A stretch of 64,000 bases of DNA from Desulfobaculum bizertense DSM 18034. GTDB lineage: Bacteria > Desulfobacterota > Desulfovibrionia > Desulfovibrionales > Desulfovibrionaceae. The position numbers were made by a program, and so were the translations under genes. Location of the stretch: assembly GCF_900167065.1 (NCBI RefSeq), contig NZ_FUYA01000008.1, positions 81,818 to 145,817 of the forward strand, in the 5' to 3' direction. Below, in pieces: positions 43,159-51,123 of this stretch (positions are counted from its first letter, which is position 1; every line of letters begins with the position of its first letter). Below the pieces are notes generated by a model. That model was not told the DNA's origin. It searched no databases and saw only the letters and a program-made list of their open reading frames with translations.

Positions 43159-45816
43159 ATGCGAGCTTTACTCCCACTGTTTAACGGCCCTAGCCGCTAC
43201 CTTGGTTCCGAACCCGGTTCTGTTCATAAAAAGCCGGAGCTGGTCGAGGTGCGTATGGCGCTGGCATTCCCTGACCTTTATGAGGTTGGCATGTCTTACC
43301 TTGGACAGAAAATTCTGTACGGTATTATCAATGACCGTAAAGAGTTCTGGGCCGAGCGCGTCTTTACCCCGTCCGAGGACGTTGCACAGATCCTGCGCGA
43401 TCACGACGAACCGCTGTGTACAATGGAGTCCGATACTCCTCTGAAAGACATGGACGTTGTTGGTTTTCACGTGACGCACGAGCTGTGCTACACCAATATC
43501 CTGTTCATGCTGGAGCTTGGAGGCATTCCGATTAAGGCTGCCGAGCGCGCAGAGCTGCCGCTTTCCGAGGCTCCGCTTGTTATGGCTGGTGGTGGCTGTA
43601 CCTTCAATGCTGAGCCAATTGCAGATTTCATGGACTTCATGATCCTTGGTGATGGTGAAGAAGTGCAGATGTCTGTTCTGGACTTCGTGGGCAAAGCCAA
43701 GCGACAGGGCATGAGCCGTCGCGAAGTGCTGGAAGAAATGCGCCACATCCCGGGCGTGTACGTCCCTGCTTTCTTTGAAAGCCCGGGCGGAGACACTGAG
43801 CCAAAGCCTCTTTTTGAGGACTATACTTTTGTGGAGAAGGCTATCGTTGAGGATATGGAAAAAACACCATTCCCAACAAAGCACATTGTGCCTTTTGCTC
43901 AGCCTATCCATGACCGATTTGCTATTGAAATTGCTCGTGGCTGTACCCGTGGCTGCCGTTTCTGTCAGGCTGGTGTGCTGTACCGTCCCGCACGTGAGCG
44001 CGACCCGCACACTCTGGATGCCCTGATTCAGGAAGGCCTTGCCTCCACTGGTTTTGAAGATCTTTCTTTCCTGTCACTCTCTACTGGTGACTACTCTGCT
44101 CTTGAGCATTTGTTCGAGCAGAGTTTTAGCCGCTGTCGCCGTGAGCAGATCGCTATTTCCCTTCCGTCCCTACGCGTTGGTTCCGTGAGTGAGCGCATCA
44201 TGGAGCTGATGGCAAGCATTCGCCGCACTGGTGCCACTGTTGCGCCAGAGGCAGGAAGCCAGCGCCTTCGTGACGTCATCAACAAGGGCGTTACCGAAGA
44301 GGGCCTTCTGACTCACGCCAAGAAACTTTTCGACAACGGCTGGCAGAACATCAAGCTGTACTTCATGCTTGGCCTTCCCACAGAAACCTTTGAAGATCTC
44401 GACGCGATTGTTGAGCTGTGTGAAAAGGTTCGTGACGTTGCAGGCAAGGATATGAAGCGCCTCCAGGTGACTGCCGCTGTTTCTCCGTTTGTGCCCAAGC
44501 CGCACACCGCGTTCCAGTGGGAACGGCAGCTGACTATGGACGAAGTCCGTGAGCGTGTGCAGTACCTGCGCGACAAGATCGCCAGCACCAAGCGCATCAA
44601 GCTGCGTTGGCACATGCCAGAAATGAGCTTCCTCGAAGGTATTTTCTCTCGTGGTGACCGTCGTCTCGCTCCGGTTGTTGAGGCTGCGTATCGCAAGGGT
44701 GCTCTGTTTGCGAGCTGGACGGACAAGCTCCGCCTTGAGCCGTGGCTTGAAGCAATGGAAGACGCAGGGCTTGAGCCTTTGGATTTCCTTGCTGCTCGCG
44801 ACGAGAACGCTCCGCTTCCGTGGGATCATCTCCATTCCGGTGTACGCAAGAAGTATCTCCAGACTGAACTCAAGCGCGCCAGGGAAGTTCGCCTGACTCC
44901 TGACTGTCGCTATCACGCCTGCCGAAACTGTGGCGTCTGCAACATGGACGGCCGCAAGACTGAGCTGGAGCGTCAGGGCAAGCTGAAAGAAATTCACCCG
45001 CGCGTCGTGTTTAAGGATCGTGACCAGTGTGACGCTACTGCCGAGTCCAACACGCATGCGACAACGCAGGTTTCTCCTCATGGCGTTGAGCCGGTTCGCG
45101 ACGAGGTGCCTGTGCAGCAGCAGTCCAAGAAGGGTGGCAAGCCCAAGCCGCCGTCTCTTGGAAAGCTCGCTGAAAAAGCAGCGCATTATCGCATCTGGCA
45201 CACCAAGCTCGGACTTTCCCGTTTTGTTTCGCAGGTCGAAATGCAGCTCATGCTTGAGCGTGTGATGCGTCGTGCTCGTATTCCAGTGAGTTTTTCTGCT
45301 GGGTTCCATCCGCTTCCGCGTATGTCGTTTGGCATGGCGCTCCCCGTTGGCGTCGAGAGTGAGCAGGAGTGGTTCAACCTCTTCCTGCGTGAGCCTATGG
45401 AAGCTGGTGAGCTTGCTCGCCGTCTCTCTTCCGAGTTGCCCGCAGGCTTTGATGTTGTTCGTATTGAGCCGCTCTCTCTCGGCAAGAAGCAGCCTCAGCC
45501 CGTTGTCGAGGACTTTGTTTTGAATTTCCTCAATGCTGAGAAAGCCTCGCAGTGGATTCAGCAGTGGAACAAGGCTATGGAGCAGGACGAAATCTTGTGG
45601 ACTCGCGAGACCAAGAAAGGCCCACGCACTGTCGACATCAGGAAGATCGTTGGCCGTTTTGAGTCACCAGCTCCGACAACCCTCGTTCTCCGTTTTGACT
45701 GGCGTGTGAAGTATGTTAACCCCATGCGTCTTATCCTCGCTATCCTCCCTGATTTGCAGCAGAATGAATTCCTGCTGCGCAAAGTGAATCAGTGGATGGA
45801 AGCTCCTACTGAGTAA
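43159..45816 (+). CDS. B12-binding radical SAM protein, TIGR03960 fused to TIGR03936
   Basis: An 885-residue fusion. An N-terminal cobalamin-binding-like domain (MALAFPDLYEVGMSYLGQKI) leads to the radical SAM core with CTRGCRFC at 262-269, which would hold the 4Fe-4S cluster for SAM cleavage. A cysteine-rich segment (CRYHACRNCGVC) near 590 may bind another cluster. The C-terminal 220 residues are the DUF2344/TIGR03936 domain (FVSQVEMQLMLERVMRRARIPVS). Such fusions are widespread in anaerobes, often near ribosomal protein L21 genes, with no proven reaction. The start at 43159 has GGAGG eight bases before and gives the family N-terminus; an earlier GTG and ATG are less likely. Confidence 0.92.
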   Translation: MRALLPLFNGPSRYLGSEPGSVHKKPELVEVRMALAFPDLYEVGMSYLGQKILYGIINDRKEFWAERVFTPSEDVAQILRDHDEPLCTMESDTPLKDMDVVGFHVTHELCYTNILFMLELGGIPIKAAERAELPLSEAPLVMAGGGCTFNAEPIADFMDFMILGDGEEVQMSVLDFVGKAKRQGMSRREVLEEMRHIPGVYVPAFFESPGGDTEPKPLFEDYTFVEKAIVEDMEKTPFPTKHIVPFAQPIHDRFAIEIARGCTRGCRFCQAGVLYRPARERDPHTLDALIQEGLASTGFEDLSFLSLSTGDYSALEHLFEQSFSRCRREQIAISLPSLRVGSVSERIMELMASIRRTGATVAPEAGSQRLRDVINKGVTEEGLLTHAKKLFDNGWQNIKLYFMLGLPTETFEDLDAIVELCEKVRDVAGKDMKRLQVTAAVSPFVPKPHTAFQWERQLTMDEVRERVQYLRDKIASTKRIKLRWHMPEMSFLEGIFSRGDRRLAPVVEAAYRKGALFASWTDKLRLEPWLEAMEDAGLEPLDFLAARDENAPLPWDHLHSGVRKKYLQTELKRAREVRLTPDCRYHACRNCGVCNMDGRKTELERQGKLKEIHPRVVFKDRDQCDATAESNTHATTQVSPHGVEPVRDEVPVQQQSKKGGKPKPPSLGKLAEKAAHYRIWHTKLGLSRFVSQVEMQLMLERVMRRARIPVSFSAGFHPLPRMSFGMALPVGVESEQEWFNLFLREPMEAGELARRLSSELPAGFDVVRIEPLSLGKKQPQPVVEDFVLNFLNAEKASQWIQQWNKAMEQDEILWTRETKKGPRTVDIRKIVGRFESPAPTTLVLRFDWRVKYVNPMRLILAILPDLQQNEFLLRKVNQWMEAPTE

Positions 45817-45830
45817 TTATAGAAGATTGT

Positions 45831-46361
45831 GGCCTGCCCCAGCCCGCGAGGGCTGGATTGGTGGGAGGGGAGAGAACCGGGACCAGCCTCAGCACGGAAG
45901 TGCTGGATGGATGGGAGGGAGAAAATTGGGGGCGCCGCCCCCAAACCCCCGCCCAAGGGAATGATTCCCTTACGTATCCTCATCGAGTTTAAAAGCCGTG
46001 CAAGCTTCGCTTGCACGGCTTTTAAACTTGTTGGGGCTGCCTAAAGCGGCTTCTTTCTCTTCTGCGTGTTGCCACCATTTTCTTTCTGAACGCGAGCGTT
46101 CAGAAAGAAAGGGTTGAGGCGCAAAGAAAAAGAACACACGGGACGCCCACTAGGCCAAAATTTAAGGGCCGGATGTAAGGGAAAGCCAGCGGCTTTCACA
46201 CATCCGGCCCTTAAATTTTGGGCGATAGCGGGATTCCCAAGGGCCTCGTCCTTGGGCGGGGTCAAGGGGCAGCGCCCCTTGCAGGGTTTGGGGCAGCGCC
46301 CCAATAAAACAACACCCGCCCGCCCTCGCGCCCCTTGCAGAGCACGAGACGGAGTCTCGTA
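45831..46361 (+). repeat. Composite palindromic repeat, copy 6
   Basis: Two a hairpins: AGCCC-GCGA-GGGCT (45841-45854) and AGCAC-GGAA-GTGCT (45891-45904), then TTGGGGGCGCCGCCCCCAA (about 45926-45944). b: left arm decayed (CCCAAGGGAAT), right arm intact (to about 45972). c, type II: 20-base arms (about 45986-46028). d: TTTCTTTCTGAACGC and complement (about 46079-46110). e, type beta: arms beginning CCAAAATTTAAGGGCC (about 46154-46219). f: about 46236-46282. g: TTGGGGC-AGC-GCCCCAA and ACGAGAC-GGA-GTCTCGT (to about 46360). Lies between convergent genes within 15 bases of both stops. Confidence 0.93.
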
Positions 46362-46376
46362 AGCCCTCTCTCCCCA

Positions 46377-48758
46377 CTATCCAATAGCGCGAGCGCGTCC
46401 GAGAGCGACGTGAGCTTCTTCTGCTTTTCCTTGAGCGGTGAGTGCGCGGGCGAGTTCCTTCCAGAAGGCGGGCTGCTGCGGTGCGAGTGCAGCGGATTGC
46501 CGCGCGAGAGCCTCGGCGATCTGCGGGTCTTCGCCGTTGTCGAGATAGAGTCTGGCCATGAGATGGAGAGAGACGGCATCTTTGGGGTCGTGAATAAGAG
46601 CCTGATGTAAATGCTCGCGGGCCTCGTCGGGTTTTCCCTGAGCGAGGGCGAGGCGGGCGAGATAGCGCCGGGTGAGCTTCTCACCGCCAGCGATCTGGGA
46701 GGCTTTCTTGAACCAGGACCGGGCGCTTTTGTACTTGCCTTCACGCTGTGCGAGTTCACCGAGGCGAATGTGCGAGAAGATGTGCTTGGGGTCAATGCTG
46801 ATGCAGGCGAGATAGGCGTCGTGAGCCGCGGGGAATTGGCGCATTTTTTGGCAGACGTAGCCAAAGTTGTACTGCGCGAAAAGGTCTTTGCTGTCGCGCT
46901 TGATAACGGTCTGAAACTGTCGTTTTGCCTTGGACCGCTCACCAATGCGGGCGAGACAAATACCGAGAGAATTTCGGGCGGTGGTGTTGGTGCGGTCGGA
47001 GAGAAGGGCGAGCTTGTACTCTTCGATGGCGTCGAAAAGGCGTCCTTGGGCAAAAAGCCGGTCCGCAGAAATGTTGAGACCAACAGAGTCGAGAACGGCA
47101 CGATGCGGGTCCGGGAGAAGCTGGGCGTAATGCAGGGCCTTTTGCACATTCTCCAGAGCGTCGGCGCGGGAAAAAGTTAAATAGGGGAATGCGCTGATGC
47201 CAATGGCGGGAAGGGGCAAATCCGTGTGAGAGAGACGCTCGTGAAGCTTTTTTGCGAGAGAAAGGGCGCGGCGATTGGTGAAATCCGGGAGAAACCAGAT
47301 AAGACTGCCGACAGTGAAACGTCCACCAAGGCCTTTGTCGCCAAAAACTTCTGAACAGACAGCGGAGAGTTCCCGAAGCTGGGTTTCCGTGTTGTCCGTG
47401 GCAATGCCTTCTGGCGGGTCAGGGAGACGTAAAACGAGAAGGGCAAATTTGTCATGCTCGTCCCGCTGCTGCGTGAAGGCATCGAGAAAGTCCCTGTACT
47501 GGAGGAGACCAGTCAAAACATCTGTGTGGGGCTGCCCGTCTTCGGAACGTGGGGCGGGGCTTGCTTCCGGTTCTGGGGCGAGAGTAAGCCTGTCGCCGGG
47601 GGCAATGCTCCATGCGGGGTCGGAAAGGTTCATGATGTCGGCAATGGAAAAATCTGAGCGAACTTCGACGAGCATGATCTCGCCTTTGTACATGGACGGA
47701 GTGCCGGGTTCACCGCCGTGGTCACTGGACCAGACAAGAAAACGCTGGCCTTCGAGCGCGCCGACAGCGGCACCAAGGCTGGTCTGAATCCGGTTGAGGG
47801 GCAGAGAGGCGCGAACTCGACCACCTTCACTGACAATCTGGGGGAAGGCAAAGGGGGCGCCGGGAGTGGCGTGCGCAGCGGCATGCCGGGCGTGGGTGAG
47901 CAAAATTCCTGTTTGTTCGCGAACCGTCTGACGCAAAACATTGCCGGTCATGTCGGTTGGATACTGAATGAAGCCAACGCTGGCGCTGATGGTGACTTCC
48001 TGCTCTAAAATTGTATCTGTGATGTTGAAAGAGGCGAGGCGGGAGGCAAGGGTGCTGGCAAGTTCGCGACAGGCCACACTGCTTCCACCGGGCCAAAAAA
48101 GGGCGAGAGAGTGGTCCGAGAGCGCGGCGCAGACACTTTCTTCCGGGGCCAGTTCCTGGAGCACTTTTGCCGCATGACAGAGGGCGCGATCACCAAAACT
48201 GAACCCAAAACGCTGCTGCCATTTTTTCATGCTGGCCAGTTCAATGTGCAAAATGCCGAAGCCTGCACTCTGGGCCGGGCTGCCGTTTTTGAGGCAGGAG
48301 CTGGAGCCGGGAAGAATGCAGTCACGAATGGCGCGTATCTCGCTGGCAATGGTGCGGGAGAAATGGGTGAGGTTGGCGCAGTGGGTGAGCGGATCTGTGA
48401 TGCTGGCCTTGTAGAGCGCGAGTTTTTCCATGCAGGCCCCAGACATGGCCGCAAGATAGCCGGGCAAAGAGTCTGAGGCTTCAAGGTCAACGCCTCTGGC
48501 CGAAAAGACGCCAAGCATCCGGCCATGAAAGGCGAGGGGGAGAAAGACCTTTTCTTCATCGGGCAGATGGACGGCAAGCCCGCCGCGAAGTCCTGCAAAA
48601 GCCCCGTCGCCTTCGAGAGAGCGGGGAAAAAACAGGCTGTATGAAGAGAAGGGGAGAAAGGCAGCGATCTGTTCCTGCAAAAGATGCTCAAAGGTGATCA
48701 GGTCGCGCCGGGTCAGTTCCGGGCTGTTTTCTGGCAACAGGGTCGTGTGTTCACTCAT
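46377..48758 (-). CDS. Degenerate tandem GGDEF protein with TPR repeats
   Basis: A 793-residue cytoplasmic protein. After a GAF-like N-terminal region there is a first GGDEF-like domain starting SITDPLTHCANLTHF, and a second starting TDVLTGLLQYRDFLDAF; at the active-site positions these read AALSDHSLALF and GRFTVGSLIWFLP, so neither keeps GG(D/E)EF and neither should make c-di-GMP. The C-terminal 240 residues are TPR repeats (ARNSLGICLARIGERSKAKR, AQYNFGYVCQKMRQFPAAHD and others). It may be a scaffold or nucleotide receptor. It follows the molybdo-oxidoreductase gene after 38 bases on the same strand and ends at repeat copy 6. Confidence 0.82.
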   Translation of the reverse strand: MSEHTTLLPENSPELTRRDLITFEHLLQEQIAAFLPFSSYSLFFPRSLEGDGAFAGLRGGLAVHLPDEEKVFLPLAFHGRMLGVFSARGVDLEASDSLPGYLAAMSGACMEKLALYKASITDPLTHCANLTHFSRTIASEIRAIRDCILPGSSSCLKNGSPAQSAGFGILHIELASMKKWQQRFGFSFGDRALCHAAKVLQELAPEESVCAALSDHSLALFWPGGSSVACRELASTLASRLASFNITDTILEQEVTISASVGFIQYPTDMTGNVLRQTVREQTGILLTHARHAAAHATPGAPFAFPQIVSEGGRVRASLPLNRIQTSLGAAVGALEGQRFLVWSSDHGGEPGTPSMYKGEIMLVEVRSDFSIADIMNLSDPAWSIAPGDRLTLAPEPEASPAPRSEDGQPHTDVLTGLLQYRDFLDAFTQQRDEHDKFALLVLRLPDPPEGIATDNTETQLRELSAVCSEVFGDKGLGGRFTVGSLIWFLPDFTNRRALSLAKKLHERLSHTDLPLPAIGISAFPYLTFSRADALENVQKALHYAQLLPDPHRAVLDSVGLNISADRLFAQGRLFDAIEEYKLALLSDRTNTTARNSLGICLARIGERSKAKRQFQTVIKRDSKDLFAQYNFGYVCQKMRQFPAAHDAYLACISIDPKHIFSHIRLGELAQREGKYKSARSWFKKASQIAGGEKLTRRYLARLALAQGKPDEAREHLHQALIHDPKDAVSLHLMARLYLDNGEDPQIAEALARQSAALAPQQPAFWKELARALTAQGKAEEAHVALGRARAIG

Positions 48759-48796
48759 GAATCAGATATATCCTGTGCGCCTGAGGAGTTCAAGAA

Positions 48797-49516
48797 TCAT
48801 GCTGGATTGCGTTTTCGAAGCCTGCTTTTGGGCACAGGGGCATCCCATGGATAAATGGGATTGGCAACAGTCCACCACCCGTCCTGCTTCTTTTCGCTAA
48901 AACTTATGCGGTGCACAAATTTACTGCTTTTATAGGCCAGCTGATATGGGGCAATAACACGAAGGGGGGCGCCACGCTCCGGGAGCAGAGGCTCTCCGTC
49001 AATTTTGAGCGCAAAAAGACATTCCTGTTTGGGGTCCAAAAGTGTGCTCAGGGGGAGCGATTCTATGTAATACTTGAGACCGCCGGGACCGTTGGGAGTT
49101 GCCCCAAGAGAATGAAAGACACAGAATTGCGCTTCGGGCAAAATTTCAAGGTGTGAAAACAGTTCGGCTGGAGTTATTCCCTGCCAGATGACATCCTCAA
49201 CAGACCAGCCTTCGACGCAGTGAAAATCCGAGGTCTGTTCGTGCTGGGGAAGCGAAAGAAGTTCAGAATATCTGAAGGTGACAGAAGTTTTGACCAGACC
49301 GTCAAGGAGCAGTTCATAGGGAAAGCTTTTTCCGTCTCTGGTGCGGAGATTTCCAGTTTCAGGAGAAAAGGAAGGGACGTGGTCATCCACTGTCCGGGTT
49401 GGAAAACGTTTTTGAAGTGATGCAAAGATTTTTTGTGGAATGCCGACAAGGAAAGGCAGTATAAGTGTGGCCTTTAGTATGAGTCGGCGCAAGGGGGAGC
49501 TTGCAGGCTTGTGCAT
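48797..49516 (-). CDS. Exported sulfite-oxidase-fold molybdopterin oxidoreductase (YedY-like)
   Basis: A 239-residue protein with the oxidoreductase molybdopterin-binding fold of YedY/MsrP and sulfite oxidase. C100 in SDFHCVEGWSV is the expected molybdenum ligand; the PLRVIAPYQLAYKSSKFV segment and GWW tail complete the domain. The N-terminus (SPLRRLILKATLILPF) has a twin-arginine-like signal, as expected for a cofactor loaded before export. It lacks the extra domain of sulfite oxidases, and no YedZ-type haem membrane partner is nearby. Substrate unknown; repair of oxidised methionine, as for MsrP, is one option. Confidence 0.85.
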   Translation of the reverse strand: MHKPASSPLRRLILKATLILPFLVGIPQKIFASLQKRFPTRTVDDHVPSFSPETGNLRTRDGKSFPYELLLDGLVKTSVTFRYSELLSLPQHEQTSDFHCVEGWSVEDVIWQGITPAELFSHLEILPEAQFCVFHSLGATPNGPGGLKYYIESLPLSTLLDPKQECLFALKIDGEPLLPERGAPLRVIAPYQLAYKSSKFVHRISFSEKKQDGWWTVANPIYPWDAPVPKSRLRKRNPA

Positions 49517-49710
49517 GGCTTTTCCTGTATATGCAATTGTTTGTGGTGTTTATTTGTAAAGTCTTTTCCTCATTTTATAAAGATGGTACGTGCTTGGGAG
49601 GTGTGGGGCAAGTCTCTTTGTGACTTGTGCAGGGAACTCCTGCCAAGGGTTTACAGATGTATGCTCTTACGCCATGAATGCCTGACGCAAAAGAAGAGGA
49701 GAACGCAGCA

Positions 49711-50247
49711 ATGGCAGAAAAAACTGTTGATATGAACGACGGCGGATTGCTTGAGCTGATTTCGACCCGTCGAAGCATTCGAAAATACACTGGCGAAGCG
49801 GTGCCGCGGGAGAAAATCCTGCGTATGCTGGAAGCTGGGCGCTGTGCTCCCAGTGGAAAGAATAACCAGCCGTTTCGTTTTCTTTGCGTCGGTGCCGATG
49901 ACCCGCGCATGGAAAAGCTGGCTGAGTGCACGCATTACTCCAGGATTGTGAAATCCTGTTCAGTGATGCTCGGTGTGTTTTTGGATCGGGCGTCCAAGTA
50001 TTCAGAGATGAAGGATTATCAGGCCGCTGGTGCCTGCCTCCAGAATATGTGGCTGGCTGCTCATGCTCAGGATCTTGGAGCCGTGTGGCTAGGTGAAATC
50101 GTCAACAGGCCAGAGGATGTGTGCTCTGTGCTTGGGGTTGACGACTCGAAATATGAATTGATGGCTTTTCTGGCTGTGGGGCAGCCTGCCGAGGCAGGGA
50201 AATGCGTCCGCAAGCCTTTGGAAGAGCTGATGCTGGAGGATTTTTAA
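49711..50247 (+). CDS. Nitroreductase family protein
   Basis: A 178-residue FMN-dependent oxidoreductase of the nitroreductase superfamily. The FMN-phosphate segment is STRRSIRKYTGEAVP near residues 19-33; GRCAPSGKNNQPFRFL follows; the conserved AGACLQNMWLAAHAQDLGAVWLG helix and the FLAVGQPAE strand complete the fold. The start at 49711 has GAGGAG upstream. The TAA stop overlaps the ATG of the metallo-hydrolase gene (TAATG), so the two are translated together. Electron donor and substrate are not predictable. Confidence 0.92.
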   Translation: MAEKTVDMNDGGLLELISTRRSIRKYTGEAVPREKILRMLEAGRCAPSGKNNQPFRFLCVGADDPRMEKLAECTHYSRIVKSCSVMLGVFLDRASKYSEMKDYQAAGACLQNMWLAAHAQDLGAVWLGEIVNRPEDVCSVLGVDDSKYELMAFLAVGQPAEAGKCVRKPLEELMLEDF

Positions 50248-50885
50248 TGAAGATTCGGCAGTTTGTACTTGGTCCCTATCAGACCAACGGATACCTGATT
50301 TCACATGATGACAAAGCCGTGTTTGTTGATCCGGGCGGCTCTCCGCACGAGGTCGCAGAGCTGGTCAAAAGTGAAGGGTTGAAGCTTGAACATATTATTG
50401 TGACCCATGTGCACTTTGACCACATGCTTGGCTGCGCAGAGCTGGCACGTCAGACTGGAGCCACTATTCTGGTTCCGGAAGGCGACCTTTGTCTCTTTGA
50501 CGAAGAGCTGGTTTCTGGTCTTGAAATGGGACTGCCCAAAGTGCCTGAGTTCGAGTATGAACTTCTGAAGCCGGGCAAGACAGTGTTTGCGGGCCTGAAA
50601 TGCCGGGTGCTTTTGACTCCTGGGCATACTCCGGGTGGCATGTCTCTGTACTTCCCGGAAATTGACAGTGTGTTTGTGGGAGACGCCCTTTTTGATGGCG
50701 CTATTGGCCGTACAGACTTTACTGGTGGCAACATGCAGACTCTGCTGACGTCCATCAAAACGCAGCTTTTTACCCTGCCGGAGCAGACCAAGGTCTTTCC
50801 CGGACATGGTGGTTCCACGACCATTGGAAACGAAAAGCTGCATAATCCCTACTTTCAGTCTGGGTTTGGAATCCGGGGATTCTAA
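50247..50885 (+). CDS. MBL-fold metallo-hydrolase, glyoxalase II-like
   Basis: A 212-residue metallo-beta-lactamase-fold hydrolase. The metal motif THVHFDH lies at 53-59 (HxHxDH); further ligands are in LLTPGHTPGGMSLY and DALFDGAIGRTDF, and FPGHGGSTTIGNEK near the end. This is the short glyoxalase-II-like or YcbL group, which hydrolyses thioesters such as S-lactoylglutathione analogues; the natural substrate is unknown. GGAGG precedes the ATG, which overlaps the nitroreductase stop. Confidence 0.92.
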   Translation: MKIRQFVLGPYQTNGYLISHDDKAVFVDPGGSPHEVAELVKSEGLKLEHIIVTHVHFDHMLGCAELARQTGATILVPEGDLCLFDEELVSGLEMGLPKVPEFEYELLKPGKTVFAGLKCRVLLTPGHTPGGMSLYFPEIDSVFVGDALFDGAIGRTDFTGGNMQTLLTSIKTQLFTLPEQTKVFPGHGGSTTIGNEKLHNPYFQSGFGIRGF

Positions 50886-50910
50886 GTATGCAGACTCCAG
50901 AGCATAGTGT

Positions 50911-51005
50911 TCTGGACCTTCGGGACAAGTGTTGAGGCGTGGGACAGGAGGTAGGTTGGTACCTCCGTTTATCGCGTGCCTCAACGCTTGAGGTTGTGGT
51001 CCAGA
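50911..51005 (+). ncRNA. Elongated RNA hairpin in the leader of the flavoprotein gene
   Basis: A 95-base nearly symmetric structure. Outer stem TCTGGACC/GGTCCAGA (50911-50918, 50998-51005); a 7-by-7 internal loop; a 13-bp middle stem starting CAAGTGTTGAGGC (50926-50938 with 50978-50990, one G-U); an internal loop of 8 and 11; an apical stem GGAGGTA/TACCTCC (50947-50953, 50960-50966) with a six-base loop. An alternative hairpin CCTCAA-CGC-TTGAGG (50979-50993) competes with the middle stem. It lies 25 bases after the metallo-hydrolase stop and 118 before the flavoprotein start, with no terminator after it. I recognise no riboswitch class. Confidence 0.55.
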
Positions 51006-51123
51006 AGAAACTTCAGCCGTCCATTGTTGATCAGGCGGAGATGAATCCGGCGTGGTCAATGACGCTGACGGAAGAGGGGGAGTTTCTTCGGGCTATTTTT
51101 ACGCGCAAGAGCAAAGGAGCATG

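Noticed and set aside
10668-46361. Repeats as CRISPR arrays
   Set aside because: Units are not regularly spaced repeats with unique spacers; each element is a fixed series of different hairpins, and no cas genes are present.
10668-46361. Repeats as insertion sequences or MITEs
   Set aside because: No transposase, no terminal inverted repeats spanning an element, and no target duplications seen; a mobile origin remains possible but is not supported.
50911-51005. Hairpin as a bacterial SRP RNA
   Set aside because: Shape is similar, but the conserved tetraloop and AGCA side are missing on both strands.
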